From positions 197,231 to 261,230 of the forward strand of contig CAXRDE010000004.1 of the NCBI GenBank assembly GCA_964229355.1: a stretch of DNA of 64,000 nucleotides, written 5' to 3'. The position numbers and the translations under genes are program-made. Position 1 is the first letter of the stretch, and each line of letters begins with the position of its first letter. Positions 16,424 through 24,808 of this stretch are shown here, piece after piece. The notes beneath the pieces were generated by a model. It saw only the letters and a list, made by a program, of their open reading frames with translations. It searched no databases and had not been told where the DNA came from. This DNA comes from CAXRDE01 sp964229355. GTDB lineage: Bacteria > Cyanobacteriota > Sericytochromatia > UBA7694.

Positions 16424-17337
16424 TGCAGCGGAGCCTGAACGGACTGGCCTTCCAGTTTCATCATTGGTCGGGGCAGCGTCTCAGTCATCATCATCGCCCG
16501 CTGCTGGTGTTTTGCTTGCATGGGTTTATGGACCATGGCTTAACCTTTGCTCCGCTTTTACAAGCCCTGGGATGGGAAGCCCATGCCTGGGATGCACGAG
16601 GATTTGGACAGACCGCCTGGGTTCCCCGTTATGACTATTACCACTTCTTTGATTATTTGCGCGATCTGCACAGCGCTTTAAACACCCTATTTGCTGAAAC
16701 CGAGGCCGAGCAGGTCTTGCTCCTGGGGCACTCCATGGGCGGAATGATTGCCTCTTTGTACGCGGGCGTTTATCCCGAGCGGGTGGCGGGTTTGATCAAT
16801 CTTGAGGGCTGGATGGTTCCTGATACCTCGCCTCAGTCTCTACCCCAGCGTCTACGGGACTGGTTGACCCAGTGCGGTGATGTCAATGGGCTGATGCCTT
16901 TTGCTCGCTATCCGAGTCCAGAAGCTGCGCAAGAACGTATGCGGCGTCAGGATCCTCGCCTGACCCCGGCACAGATTGAATATCTCAGTGCGCCTATTTT
17001 GGCCCAGGACGCAACAGGCTATTTTTGGCGGCATGATCCCCTGCATCGCACCCGTTCGCCCCAGCCCTTTCGCTTGGATCAGGCCCAGGCTTGCTGGGAA
17101 GCCATTACCGCACCCCACTTACTCTTGTATGGAGCGGATTCGCCCATTTGCCAGCTCGCTGATCGCGACGTGCGCTGGCGCAGTTTTGGGGTGGATCAGG
17201 GGAACCGAGACACCCGGGTACAATGTATTGCCGAAGCGGGCCACAATCTGCACTTGCACCAACCTGTGGCCATTGCCCGTGTCATACAGGATTGGCTAGG
17301 AGCGAGGCCCCAGTTCAAAGACTTGCCAGGAGCCTGA
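16423..17337 (+). CDS. Alpha/beta hydrolase
   Basis: A 304-residue serine hydrolase of the alpha/beta fold. Oxyanion region HGFMDHG, nucleophile elbow GHSMGG, acid region LLYGADSPI and catalytic His in AEAGHNLHLHQP are all in place. The substrate cannot be told from sequence. It starts at GTG 16423 overlapping the tatD stop (TAGTG), so translation is coupled. Its last 42 bp overlap the end of the convergent membrane-protein gene on the other strand. Confidence 0.88.
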   Translation: MQRSLNGLAFQFHHWSGQRLSHHHRPLLVFCLHGFMDHGLTFAPLLQALGWEAHAWDARGFGQTAWVPRYDYYHFFDYLRDLHSALNTLFAETEAEQVLLLGHSMGGMIASLYAGVYPERVAGLINLEGWMVPDTSPQSLPQRLRDWLTQCGDVNGLMPFARYPSPEAAQERMRRQDPRLTPAQIEYLSAPILAQDATGYFWRHDPLHRTRSPQPFRLDQAQACWEAITAPHLLLYGADSPICQLADRDVRWRSFGVDQGNRDTRVQCIAEAGHNLHLHQPVAIARVIQDWLGARPQFKDLPGA

Positions 17338-18831
17338 TTTTTGCAGCAGCTTGAGACCAAAAAAGCCGCGCAGGTCTTTGAGGTATCCTTGCTCAGTTTC
17401 TGAAACCACCAACCACTTTTGGGTCAAAATGGGCGTCCTGGGGTAGTGTTCATTACGAAAAGCCTGGGTTTTGCCGTGCTTTAAAGCCTGGGTCCAGGCC
17501 GAGGCGTGGGGCAAGACCGAGCCTGCCACCAGACGGGGCATAAACAGGCGGGCGCTTTCGGGGGTGCTAAAAAACAGCGTGGTGTTATGCAGAGACTGTT
17601 GCTTCAGCCATTGGCTGAGCAAATAGCGGGGCTGGGCCTGCTGGGTCAGCCATTGTTCTTGGGGAAAGCCATGGTGCACAATCCACACCGGAAAAACGCT
17701 GACCACAAAGGCGCCCAGTAAGGCGAGCGTGCCGATGTATTTGCGCGCCAGGGGGTTTGGCCACAGGGCCGCCACGCCCAGTGGGATACCCATGACCAAC
17801 GCAAGATAAAGACTGCTCTGTTCAGAAAGCAGCGCCAGCGCGGTCAGCGCAACAAAACCCAGCCACCACACAAGCGGAGTCTGGGGGCTTTTTTCCTGTT
17901 TTTTCAGGCGTTGACCCGTTGCATACAGCAGACCGGTCACCCCCAGGCTGCTACAGGCAATGAGCACGCCCAGAAGACTCCAACGGCCGCCGTGAACGGT
18001 AAGCCACCCCTGCTGTAAAGCTCCTGTTTCTGTTTGAAACAGCCAGTACAGGGCCGGTGAAGCACCCAACAGTACAGCAGCCCAAAAGCGCCAGGTGCTC
18101 GCTTGTTTGGCGTGGCAAAAAAGGTCCCAGAGCATCCAAACGCCAATAAAAGCCATGGGCCACAAAGGTGCGGCATAAAGGGCCAGGAGCAGATTTAAAC
18201 CCACTGCAATACGCTGGGGGAAATACCATTGGGATGCAGCCGGTCGACTGCCCACCAGCACAAGAGCGGTCATGAGAAAGCCCAGGGCCACCAGTGAGGC
18301 CGTGGGGTACAGGCTGTAACGCAAGAAAAGAGGGTTAAAGGCCACCACAAACAGGGTGGCCAATAAAATACTTAAGCGCTCGTGACGGGCGTGGTAACCC
18401 CTGAGGGCCAGCAGACGAACGGCCCATAAACCTGTTAAAAAAGCCACCCATAAGGCCCAGCATGCGCTCATGAATTGCACTGCCCAGAGGCTATGGGTGC
18501 CCAATAGCAAGCCGGGCAGTGTTACCAGTAAGGCACTTAAGCGGGTGACATTCAGCGCATTTTCAACGGGTAAGGCCATTACCTGGTGAAGTTTGTTTAA
18601 GGGATAGGCTTCACTGTGAAGGGGACCCGGTTGAGCCACATCTTGCAGCAATTGCTGAAAGCCCAGAAAAGGAGCCTGGGCGACCTGCTGTCCCCAATGG
18701 AGAAGCTCCGCGCTTTCAGGGGCCAACACAAAGGTGTCAAAATACAGGCAACGCAAAGCGAGGATGACTCCAAAACACCCCCAGATCCAGGGGGAGCGAA
18801 GCACCGTAAACAGTGAAGGTGGCGAGGCCAC
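17296..18831 (-). CDS. Polytopic membrane protein, GT39/PMT-like glycosyltransferase candidate
   Basis: A 511-residue protein with about ten to twelve hydrophobic helices and a C-terminal soluble part of about 110 residues. The overall architecture and the first loop after TM1 (residues around YFDTFVLAPESAEL) resemble ArnT/PMT-type (GT-C) glycosyltransferases, but the DE or DD catalytic pair normally seen in that loop is not clear. The function is therefore a suggestion. It starts at GTG 18829-18831, overlapping the stop of the upstream lipoprotein gene (TAGTG). Its 3' end overlaps the hydrolase gene by 42 bp. Confidence 0.5.
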   Translation of the reverse strand: MASPPSLFTVLRSPWIWGCFGVILALRCLYFDTFVLAPESAELLHWGQQVAQAPFLGFQQLLQDVAQPGPLHSEAYPLNKLHQVMALPVENALNVTRLSALLVTLPGLLLGTHSLWAVQFMSACWALWVAFLTGLWAVRLLALRGYHARHERLSILLATLFVVAFNPLFLRYSLYPTASLVALGFLMTALVLVGSRPAASQWYFPQRIAVGLNLLLALYAAPLWPMAFIGVWMLWDLFCHAKQASTWRFWAAVLLGASPALYWLFQTETGALQQGWLTVHGGRWSLLGVLIACSSLGVTGLLYATGQRLKKQEKSPQTPLVWWLGFVALTALALLSEQSSLYLALVMGIPLGVAALWPNPLARKYIGTLALLGAFVVSVFPVWIVHHGFPQEQWLTQQAQPRYLLSQWLKQQSLHNTTLFFSTPESARLFMPRLVAGSVLPHASAWTQALKHGKTQAFRNEHYPRTPILTQKWLVVSETEQGYLKDLRGFFGLKLLQKSGSWQVFELGPRS

Positions 18832-19310
18832 TACTTGACTTGATAAGCCAGGATTTTAGACGTGGCGGGGAAGTCTGTTAAACTTTCCTGTCCCGCCTGA
18901 AACTGAAAGCCACCTTCCAGCATGTTCCTGAGGCTATCTCTGAGGGACTCTTGAAAAATAGCGTGGGGCGCGTTCAGCTTGCTATCTAAAGCCATAATCG
19001 CATCGGCAAAGGGCTGATCTTTCACCTGTTTTAGAAGGGTAGCCAGCACGGTACCATGCACATAAGAAGAGGGCAGATCCATGTCTGTAGAAACCGCCAG
19101 CAGCTCTTGAAGCGCAGCGCTGTCCCCTTGATACGCTTTACCCACCAGGGTGGCATAATTTAAGGGCAGCGCTTTCAGTTGTTCCTCGCAGCAGCTATAG
19201 TCGATTTGGTTGAGGGGCTCAGGCACAGGGTCTGGCCAGTTATTGTTCTGTGCTGGACAGGCACTTAAAGCCGTGGCCAGCAGAAAGCATGAGAGCAGTT
19301 GTTTTTTCAT
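18831..19310 (-). CDS. Hypothetical lipoprotein
   Basis: A 159-residue lipoprotein with a textbook signal: MKKQLLSCFLLATALSAC, cleavage before C18 in lipobox LSAC. After an Asn/Pro-rich linker comes a pair of adjacent cysteines (SCCEEQ) and an all-helical region. No known domain is recognised. It is coupled to the membrane protein downstream and divergent from the tandem kinase gene by 64 bp. Confidence 0.8.
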   Translation of the reverse strand: MKKQLLSCFLLATALSACPAQNNNWPDPVPEPLNQIDYSCCEEQLKALPLNYATLVGKAYQGDSAALQELLAVSTDMDLPSSYVHGTVLATLLKQVKDQPFADAIMALDSKLNAPHAIFQESLRDSLRNMLEGGFQFQAGQESLTDFPATSKILAYQVK

Positions 19311-19374
19311 AATTTTCCCTTTAATGTATAAGCAGATTAACCAAAAATAACCTTAACAGCAAGTCATTAACAGC

Positions 19375-21675
19375 ATGTTTACATTTCCTAAAGCGATTTT
19401 GGCACGTTACACCCCCTTAGAAACCCTGGGGCAAAGTCAGGGGGCTTTGACGCAGCGCGTACGCGATGAAGACACGGGTGAAACCGTGATTTTAAAGTCA
19501 ATTGCCCTGGCCAAAGCCACCAGTTGGAAGCAGTTAGAATTATTTCGGCGAGAGGCCCGAACCCTCACGCAATTGGATCACGGTCACATTCCGCGTTTGT
19601 GCAATTATATCGAGGCGCTGCACGAAAGCCAGCCCAGCTGCCATTTGGTATTAAGCGAGCTGCCCGGCGAGTCGCTGGCCAAACGGGTGTATGCCAAAGG
19701 GCCGTTGACGGCAATGCAAGCCTTTCAAGTGGCCCATCAGGTGCTTGAAATTTTGACTTATCTCCATCATTTTCACCCGCCTGTGGTACACCGCGATTTA
19801 AAACCTTCCAATTTATTATGGGAGCCCGAAAAGGCCGTTTATTTAATTGACTTTGGGGGAACCCAAAAAAATCTCGCCGAGGGCGAGACGGTGGTGGGCA
19901 CCTATGGCTATATGGCCCCGGAGCAGTTCGCGGGCAAAGCCCGACCCACCGCAGACCTGTACGCGCTGGGGACCAGCCTGATTTTTTTGCTTTCGGCCTA
20001 TGAACCGGCCAACTTGCCCCAGCGGGACATGTGCTTGCAGTTTCGTTCGGTGGTGGACTGTCCTGCGGCCATGGCAGACTGGATTGAGCAATTGATTCAG
20101 CCAGACCCTCAGCAGCGCTTTCATTTTGCTGAAGATGCCCTGGAGGTGCTCAAAGCGCTCTTTGTGGATTGGCAACCCTATACTTTGCAGCCGCCGCCTC
20201 CACCCTTGCAGGAACACACCCTATCGCAGCAGACCATGGCGTTGACCACGCAAACAAGCGTTCAGGAGGATCCACAACGGCACCCCAGGGTAGATATTTT
20301 GCAACAGCGCTATCGCCTGTTGCGCCAGTACTCTCAACGGGATGCGGTGAGCACTTATGAGGCCGAAGATTTACACCGTCAGTCGCGGCGGGTGATTCTT
20401 AAAACCATTGCCTTTCATTTGTTGACGCACTGGAAGGATTATGAACTGTTTGAGCGGGAGTTGAAGGTACTCAAGCAGTTAGCGCATCCGGGCATTCCGC
20501 AGATTTTGGATAGCTTTGAGGTGCACACCCCAGAGGGGCACTTGTTGTGCATGGTGCGGGAGCATATTTCGGGGCTCTCCCTGGCGGACCGTCTCGAGCA
20601 GGGTTGGCGGCCCCACATTGACGAGGTGTACCATATTGCCCGGCAATTGCTTGAGATTTTGGTGTTTTTACACCAGCAGAGCCCGCCGGTGGTCCATCGG
20701 GATATTAAGCCTTCAAATGTGCTCTACACCGAAGAGAAAAAAGTATACCTGATTGATTTTGGAGCGTTGCATGAGCATTTTCAGCTGAAGTTTACAGGCG
20801 GTTCGACGGTGGTGGGCACACTGGGATATATGGCCCCCGAACAGAGTACGGGGCACACCACGCCCGCTAGCGATCTGTACGCCACGGGCTTAACCCTGAT
20901 CCATTTGCTGTCGGGCATTCATCCGTCGGAATTGCCCCACTTGAACTTAGAGGTGCAATTTGCAGAAAAGGTGAACACCAGTGAAGCCATGGTGCGCTGG
21001 CTAAAGCAGATGAGCGCCGCGCGCTTAAGCCAACGCTTTCATACCGCTGAAAGTGCTTTAAAGGCACTTGAACAACTGGATCAGCAAGCCCTGGTGCTCA
21101 GTGAGCAAGAGGTTCAGCGCCCCGCGTGGTATCTCAAAAAAGATGCCCCGCTTCAGATCAATGAAACCTTTGCAGGATTGGCTTTGCGAGCGCAGCCCCT
21201 GGCCAATGACCATCTGATTTGGCTGGCCCTGGCCAGCGGCCTGGTGCCGCTGGGCATTTTGATGGGCTTTTGGCTGTTACCGATGATCGGGATGTTTAAT
21301 CTGTTGGCCTTGCCCACTTTTGCGGGCCTGTTTGTGAACCACATGAAGCGCTTAGGCGAAGAACACCATTACAGCATCCATATCGACAAAGACTTTTTTA
21401 CCTACCACGCTTATCGGGAGCACAAAGACGCCCAGGGGGTTCCCTTTCAAGAAACCCTCGAAAAACGGGAGTATCTGACCCAGCATATTCGCTCAATTTA
21501 TTTAAGCCCCGGCGGTATCAATTATCAAATGACCATTCAGACCCAACCCCCAGGCGGCAGCGCGCCCTCAATGAAGGTGCTGGGCTTGCCCATTGCCAAC
21601 AATGCCTACCAGGCACGCTTTATCGTCGAGCGCCTGCGGGAGACGGTGCGGTTTTACCAAAACAAAAAACCCTGA
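19375..21675 (+). CDS. Tandem serine/threonine protein kinase with C-terminal two-helix membrane segment
   Basis: A 766-residue protein with two complete-looking Hanks kinase domains. Domain 1 (about 11-262): K41, E60, HRDLKPSN at 139-146 and DFG at 159-161, then APEQ. Domain 2 (about 312-570): K343, E362, HRDIKPSN at 441-448 and DFG at 461-463, then APEQ. All catalytic residues are kept in both, although the second lacks a glycine-rich loop (around QYSQRDAVST). A hydrophobic hairpin (about 598-645) follows, then a PH-like soluble tail of about 110 residues. Both catalytic domains would be cytoplasmic. Targets are unknown. The gene stands alone and ends in a perfect hairpin. Confidence 0.92.
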   Translation: MFTFPKAILARYTPLETLGQSQGALTQRVRDEDTGETVILKSIALAKATSWKQLELFRREARTLTQLDHGHIPRLCNYIEALHESQPSCHLVLSELPGESLAKRVYAKGPLTAMQAFQVAHQVLEILTYLHHFHPPVVHRDLKPSNLLWEPEKAVYLIDFGGTQKNLAEGETVVGTYGYMAPEQFAGKARPTADLYALGTSLIFLLSAYEPANLPQRDMCLQFRSVVDCPAAMADWIEQLIQPDPQQRFHFAEDALEVLKALFVDWQPYTLQPPPPPLQEHTLSQQTMALTTQTSVQEDPQRHPRVDILQQRYRLLRQYSQRDAVSTYEAEDLHRQSRRVILKTIAFHLLTHWKDYELFERELKVLKQLAHPGIPQILDSFEVHTPEGHLLCMVREHISGLSLADRLEQGWRPHIDEVYHIARQLLEILVFLHQQSPPVVHRDIKPSNVLYTEEKKVYLIDFGALHEHFQLKFTGGSTVVGTLGYMAPEQSTGHTTPASDLYATGLTLIHLLSGIHPSELPHLNLEVQFAEKVNTSEAMVRWLKQMSAARLSQRFHTAESALKALEQLDQQALVLSEQEVQRPAWYLKKDAPLQINETFAGLALRAQPLANDHLIWLALASGLVPLGILMGFWLLPMIGMFNLLALPTFAGLFVNHMKRLGEEHHYSIHIDKDFFTYHAYREHKDAQGVPFQETLEKREYLTQHIRSIYLSPGGINYQMTIQTQPPGGSAPSMKVLGLPIANNAYQARFIVERLRETVRFYQNKKP

Positions 21676-21696
21676 GAAGTCATAGACTTCTCAGGG
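21670..21696. terminator. Perfect 12-bp hairpin at the end of the kinase gene
   Basis: CCCTGAGAAGTC (21670-21681) and GACTTCTCAGGG (21685-21696) form a perfect stem with a three-base ATA loop. The stop codon TGA lies in the left arm. No T-run follows on the plus strand; an A-run precedes it, giving T-rich sequence only for minus-strand transcription. It may act as a terminator, a 3'-end stabiliser or a barrier to antisense transcription. Confidence 0.55.
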
Positions 21697-21890
21697 TGGG
21701 CACGCCTGTGGATAGTGTGAAGGCAGTTAAGTTAGAGGCTATCTTTCCTTAACTTTAAGTATTGTAACACAATGTGTATTTTTGTAAAGCGTTTTTTGGA
21801 AATTTTTTTTGTTATGCTATGCATATCTGCGGTGAAAAAAATGCGCTTCATTTATTTGCCCATTCATTTGCCCGATCAAGGAGTTTAACC

Positions 21891-22826
21891 ATGGGTGTAA
21901 AAACCACTGTGCTGGCCCGTCTATTGTCTCTGGGATGCGTCAGTATTGTATCTTTCAGCGGGACAGCAGCCCTGGCCCAAAGTACTGCCTGGCAGCAGCG
22001 TATACAACAGGGTCAAAAAGCCCTGGCTCAGGGCCAATATATCCAGGCCTTAAACGCGCTTGATCAGGCCATTGCCCAAAACCCCAATGCTGCGGAGGCG
22101 TATTTAAAACGGGCTGAAGTGTACGCCCAGATGGGCAACCACAGTGCGGCGCTGCAAAATTTTAATGCGGCCACCACCCTGAACCCCCGTGACGCTAGCG
22201 CATGGCTTCAACGCTATGGGTATTTTATGAAAAAGAACATGCCAGCCCAGGCGGAGTATGATTTGACCGAAGGCTTGCGCCTGATGCCTTACCATCCTGA
22301 ATTGAACTATGCCTATGCCCTGCACCTGCTTAACAAAGGCGATAAAACCAGTGCCTTAAATACCTTGCATACCTTGCAACAACTGCAGCCCATGCCCGCC
22401 ACAACCCAGGCCGTGGCACCGGTTTTTATTCGGGGCAGTGCCTTGCGAGCTCAACTCTACGCAGAAGCCCGTGCGTTTGCCCCCTATGGTCAAGAGCTCA
22501 ATTATTTAATTGCCACCCAGCCTCGGGCGGCAAAACTGTACTGGAATCGGGCCCTGTGGCATAAAAACTACGCCCGAGATCTGGCCAGTGCCAAAAGTGA
22601 TCTGAACAGCTATCTTTATTTGCAACCCAAAGACGGCCGGGCCTATGCCTTACGGGCTGAAATTAATTTGGCCGGCAATTTATGCAAAGATGCCCTTGCA
22701 GACCTTAAAATGGCTTGCAAACTCGGCCAGCAGACTGCCTGTTATAAGCAGGCGCCCTGCAAATTGCCTGTGGCTCCAGCTCCCAGTGCTTCACCCAGTG
22801 CTTCACCAGGAGGCGCTCAATCATGA
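21891..22826 (+). CDS. Secreted tetratricopeptide-repeat protein
   Basis: A 311-residue protein with a signal peptide (cleavage near ALAQS) and at least three or four TPR units from about residue 40. GQYIQALNALDQAIAQNPNAAEAYLKRAEVYAQ reads as a canonical pair, here split across residues 47-80. A Pro/Ala/Ser tail ends it. ATG 21891 has an ideal AAGGAG seven bases upstream. It probably acts as a periplasmic scaffold; partners are unknown. The stop overlaps the start of the holin-like gene by 4 bp (ATGA). The 215-bp gap before it holds the kinase hairpin and an AT-rich leader. Confidence 0.85.
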   Translation: MGVKTTVLARLLSLGCVSIVSFSGTAALAQSTAWQQRIQQGQKALAQGQYIQALNALDQAIAQNPNAAEAYLKRAEVYAQMGNHSAALQNFNAATTLNPRDASAWLQRYGYFMKKNMPAQAEYDLTEGLRLMPYHPELNYAYALHLLNKGDKTSALNTLHTLQQLQPMPATTQAVAPVFIRGSALRAQLYAEARAFAPYGQELNYLIATQPRAAKLYWNRALWHKNYARDLASAKSDLNSYLYLQPKDGRAYALRAEINLAGNLCKDALADLKMACKLGQQTACYKQAPCKLPVAPAPSASPSASPGGAQS

Positions 22827-23164
22827 GAACGCTACTCAAAATTGTGCTTTCAGCCCTGGCGCTGATGCTGTGGTCTCAGGTACTCACAGGCATTCATGTG
22901 GATAATTTTGTGGCCGCGCTGATTGCCACGTTTGTGTTGGCGGTGGTGAATGGGGTGGTGCGCCCCATTGTGACCCTGTTAACGCTGCCCTTGACCTTTT
23001 TAACCCTGGGCCTCTTTTTGATTGTGCTCAATGTGTTCTTTATTTGGTTGGCAGCGCTTTTAACTCCCGGTTTTCGGGTAGAGGGCTTTTGGGTGATTCT
23101 GTTGTTTGGTTTCCTAATGGGAATCACCCAATCCGCCATCGATAAAGCCCTTACGAAAGATTAA
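22823..23164 (+). CDS. Phage-holin-4-2-like four-helix membrane protein
   Basis: A 113-residue, almost wholly hydrophobic protein with four helices and the conserved NGVVRPIVTLLTLPLTFLTLGLF segment, split here as NGVVRPIV and LPLTFLTLGLF, that marks the family annotated as phage holin family 4-2 (YvlD-like). These are ordinary bacterial membrane proteins and do not indicate a prophage. It is translationally coupled to the TPR gene. No function is established. Confidence 0.85.
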   Translation: MRTLLKIVLSALALMLWSQVLTGIHVDNFVAALIATFVLAVVNGVVRPIVTLLTLPLTFLTLGLFLIVLNVFFIWLAALLTPGFRVEGFWVILLFGFLMGITQSAIDKALTKD

Positions 23165-23171
23165 TCAGCGA

Positions 23172-24131
23172 TCAATCGCTTTTGGGGGCCACCTTTAACT
23201 CGGCTCCGGCCAGAACGCGAACCGCATCTTTGGCAGAGAAAATGCCTTTGACCATATCGCCCCGGGCAATGACCAGGCGACGGATATTGTTTTCCATCAT
23301 AATGCGGCAGGCTTCGCGCACGGTGGTTTCGGGCGGCGCGGTAATGACCTTGCGATGCATAAACTCGCGCACGGGCAAGTCCAGCAGAGCCAGTGACTGT
23401 TGTTCTAAAATTTCACCGCCCTCCTGGCTGGCAAAAGAAGACACCGCTGCCTGACTGAAAATTTCTTTGGTAATGTCTGACATGGTAATAATCCCGATCA
23501 GACCCTTATTCTGATTGACCACGGGCACCCCGGTGATACCCCGTCGGTTGCAAATGCTGGCCACCTGCTCTAAGGTGGTGGACTCTAAAATGCAGACCAC
23601 CTTACGGACCATGACGTCTTTGACCTGTAAATCGTCAATGTCGTAGTGATCTTCTTCAGGGAGTTCTGCAGGGGTTTCATAGGTTTTTAAGTGCTCATCG
23701 GGGACAGGGTCACGGACTTCAGAGAGGTATTTTTGCAAACCCCAGGTGGAAATATCTGCTTGCGAACTTAAATTGACCATGTCCTGTTCGTAGCTCCTTT
23801 GAAATTGTTGATCTTGGGGGGGACGTTGGGGCGTGGCCGAGGACCGCGCGGTTGGGGCTGTTGTCGTGTTCGGGGGCTCGGAACGGTTGTCTAGCTGCTG
23901 TTTGGCGCGGTCTGCGATTTCGCGGCGCTCGCGCAATTGTTCAGAAAAGCTCCGCCACTGCTCGACGGCGTCCATGCTTCCGATGCCGCCCCGAATGGCG
24001 CTAACCGCATTGGCTTTGGGAATGGCATAGGAAACAGGATCCACGCGGGCTTCGTCGTCGCTTTTGTCATAGCTGAATGCGGGGTATTCGTCCTCGATGT
24101 TGTACATCCCCACCACATTCTTTTCGGTCAT
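23172..24131 (-). CDS. CBS-pair protein with disordered N-terminal region
   Basis: A 319-residue soluble protein. Residues 1-165 are charged, with a Thr/Pro/Gln-rich disordered stretch. Residues about 168-310 hold two CBS motifs: VKDVMVRKVVCI to MSDITKEIF, then VREFMHRKVITAPPET to SAKDAVRVL. CBS pairs bind adenine nucleotides or related ligands and act as energy sensors. No attached enzyme or channel domain is present, so it likely regulates a partner in trans. ATG 24131 is supported by GGAGG seven bases upstream. Convergent with the holin-like gene (7-bp gap). Confidence 0.85.
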   Translation of the reverse strand: MTEKNVVGMYNIEDEYPAFSYDKSDDEARVDPVSYAIPKANAVSAIRGGIGSMDAVEQWRSFSEQLRERREIADRAKQQLDNRSEPPNTTTAPTARSSATPQRPPQDQQFQRSYEQDMVNLSSQADISTWGLQKYLSEVRDPVPDEHLKTYETPAELPEEDHYDIDDLQVKDVMVRKVVCILESTTLEQVASICNRRGITGVPVVNQNKGLIGIITMSDITKEIFSQAAVSSFASQEGGEILEQQSLALLDLPVREFMHRKVITAPPETTVREACRIMMENNIRRLVIARGDMVKGIFSAKDAVRVLAGAELKVAPKSD

Positions 24132-24222
24132 CAGCCTACCTCCAGCATTTTCTTTTATCAAAGCACATCTTTTGCAAAAAATTTGTTTTTTTTACAGAAA
24201 AACTTCACAAAGGGATCTGAAA

Positions 24223-24732
24223 TTACAGACCATACTCCGCCAAAAATGACCACCACAAATCCGCTTCCGTTTGAGGCGCAGACTGACCGGTTTGTGCTTC
24301 AAAGGCCGCTCTGACTTTTTGGGCAAAAGGGCTTTGCTCTGTGCTCAGAGCGCTTAAGGGCCCCACCCAGGCGAGCTTTAAAGCGGGGACCACATGGGTG
24401 TATTGATTTACCAGGGTATAGGCCGCTTCTGTGGGCGCTGTATCACAGGTTTGAACGTAGTTTTTAAGCAGGGGAATCAACTGCGCTACCAGCGCTTCAT
24501 AATCCGCTCGCTCTGGCAGTAAACTGGGCAGATGAAGCACCTCTACATGGCCCAGGTGGCGTAACATCTGGGTCTGTTCAGGAAACCAGGAGAAATACCC
24601 CATGCCCTGACCAATTTCGAGATAGTAGCCCCAGGCGTTGGCGATGGGTGTCGCCAGGGGTAGATCGTCGCTCTGTAAAAGCGGAGATAATTCTTGAGAA
24701 GAGAGTGGCGTTTGCCAGGATACAGTATTCAT
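24223..24732 (-). CDS. Hypothetical 169-residue protein
   Basis: A soluble protein without recognised domain. It is Leu/Pro/Trp-rich, with several aromatic patches such as GYYLEIGQGMGYFSWF and ADLWWSFLAEYGL at the C-terminus. ATG 24732 starts the compositionally coherent part; the longer frame beyond it overlaps the NlpC gene and is not credible. It is divergent from the NlpC/P60 gene with a 76-bp gap containing a likely promoter region. Confidence 0.6.
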   Translation of the reverse strand: MNTVSWQTPLSSQELSPLLQSDDLPLATPIANAWGYYLEIGQGMGYFSWFPEQTQMLRHLGHVEVLHLPSLLPERADYEALVAQLIPLLKNYVQTCDTAPTEAAYTLVNQYTHVVPALKLAWVGPLSALSTEQSPFAQKVRAAFEAQTGQSAPQTEADLWWSFLAEYGL

Positions 24733-24808
24733 GCAGGCTATTTTAGCACAGCGCTTCGGGGCGGCTATGTTAAAATGATGCATATTTAAAGTTTGGAGCC
24801 TATTTCTC

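Noticed and set aside
22823..23164. Prophage remnant suggested by a holin-like protein
   Set aside because: The family is widespread in non-phage contexts and no other phage gene is nearby.
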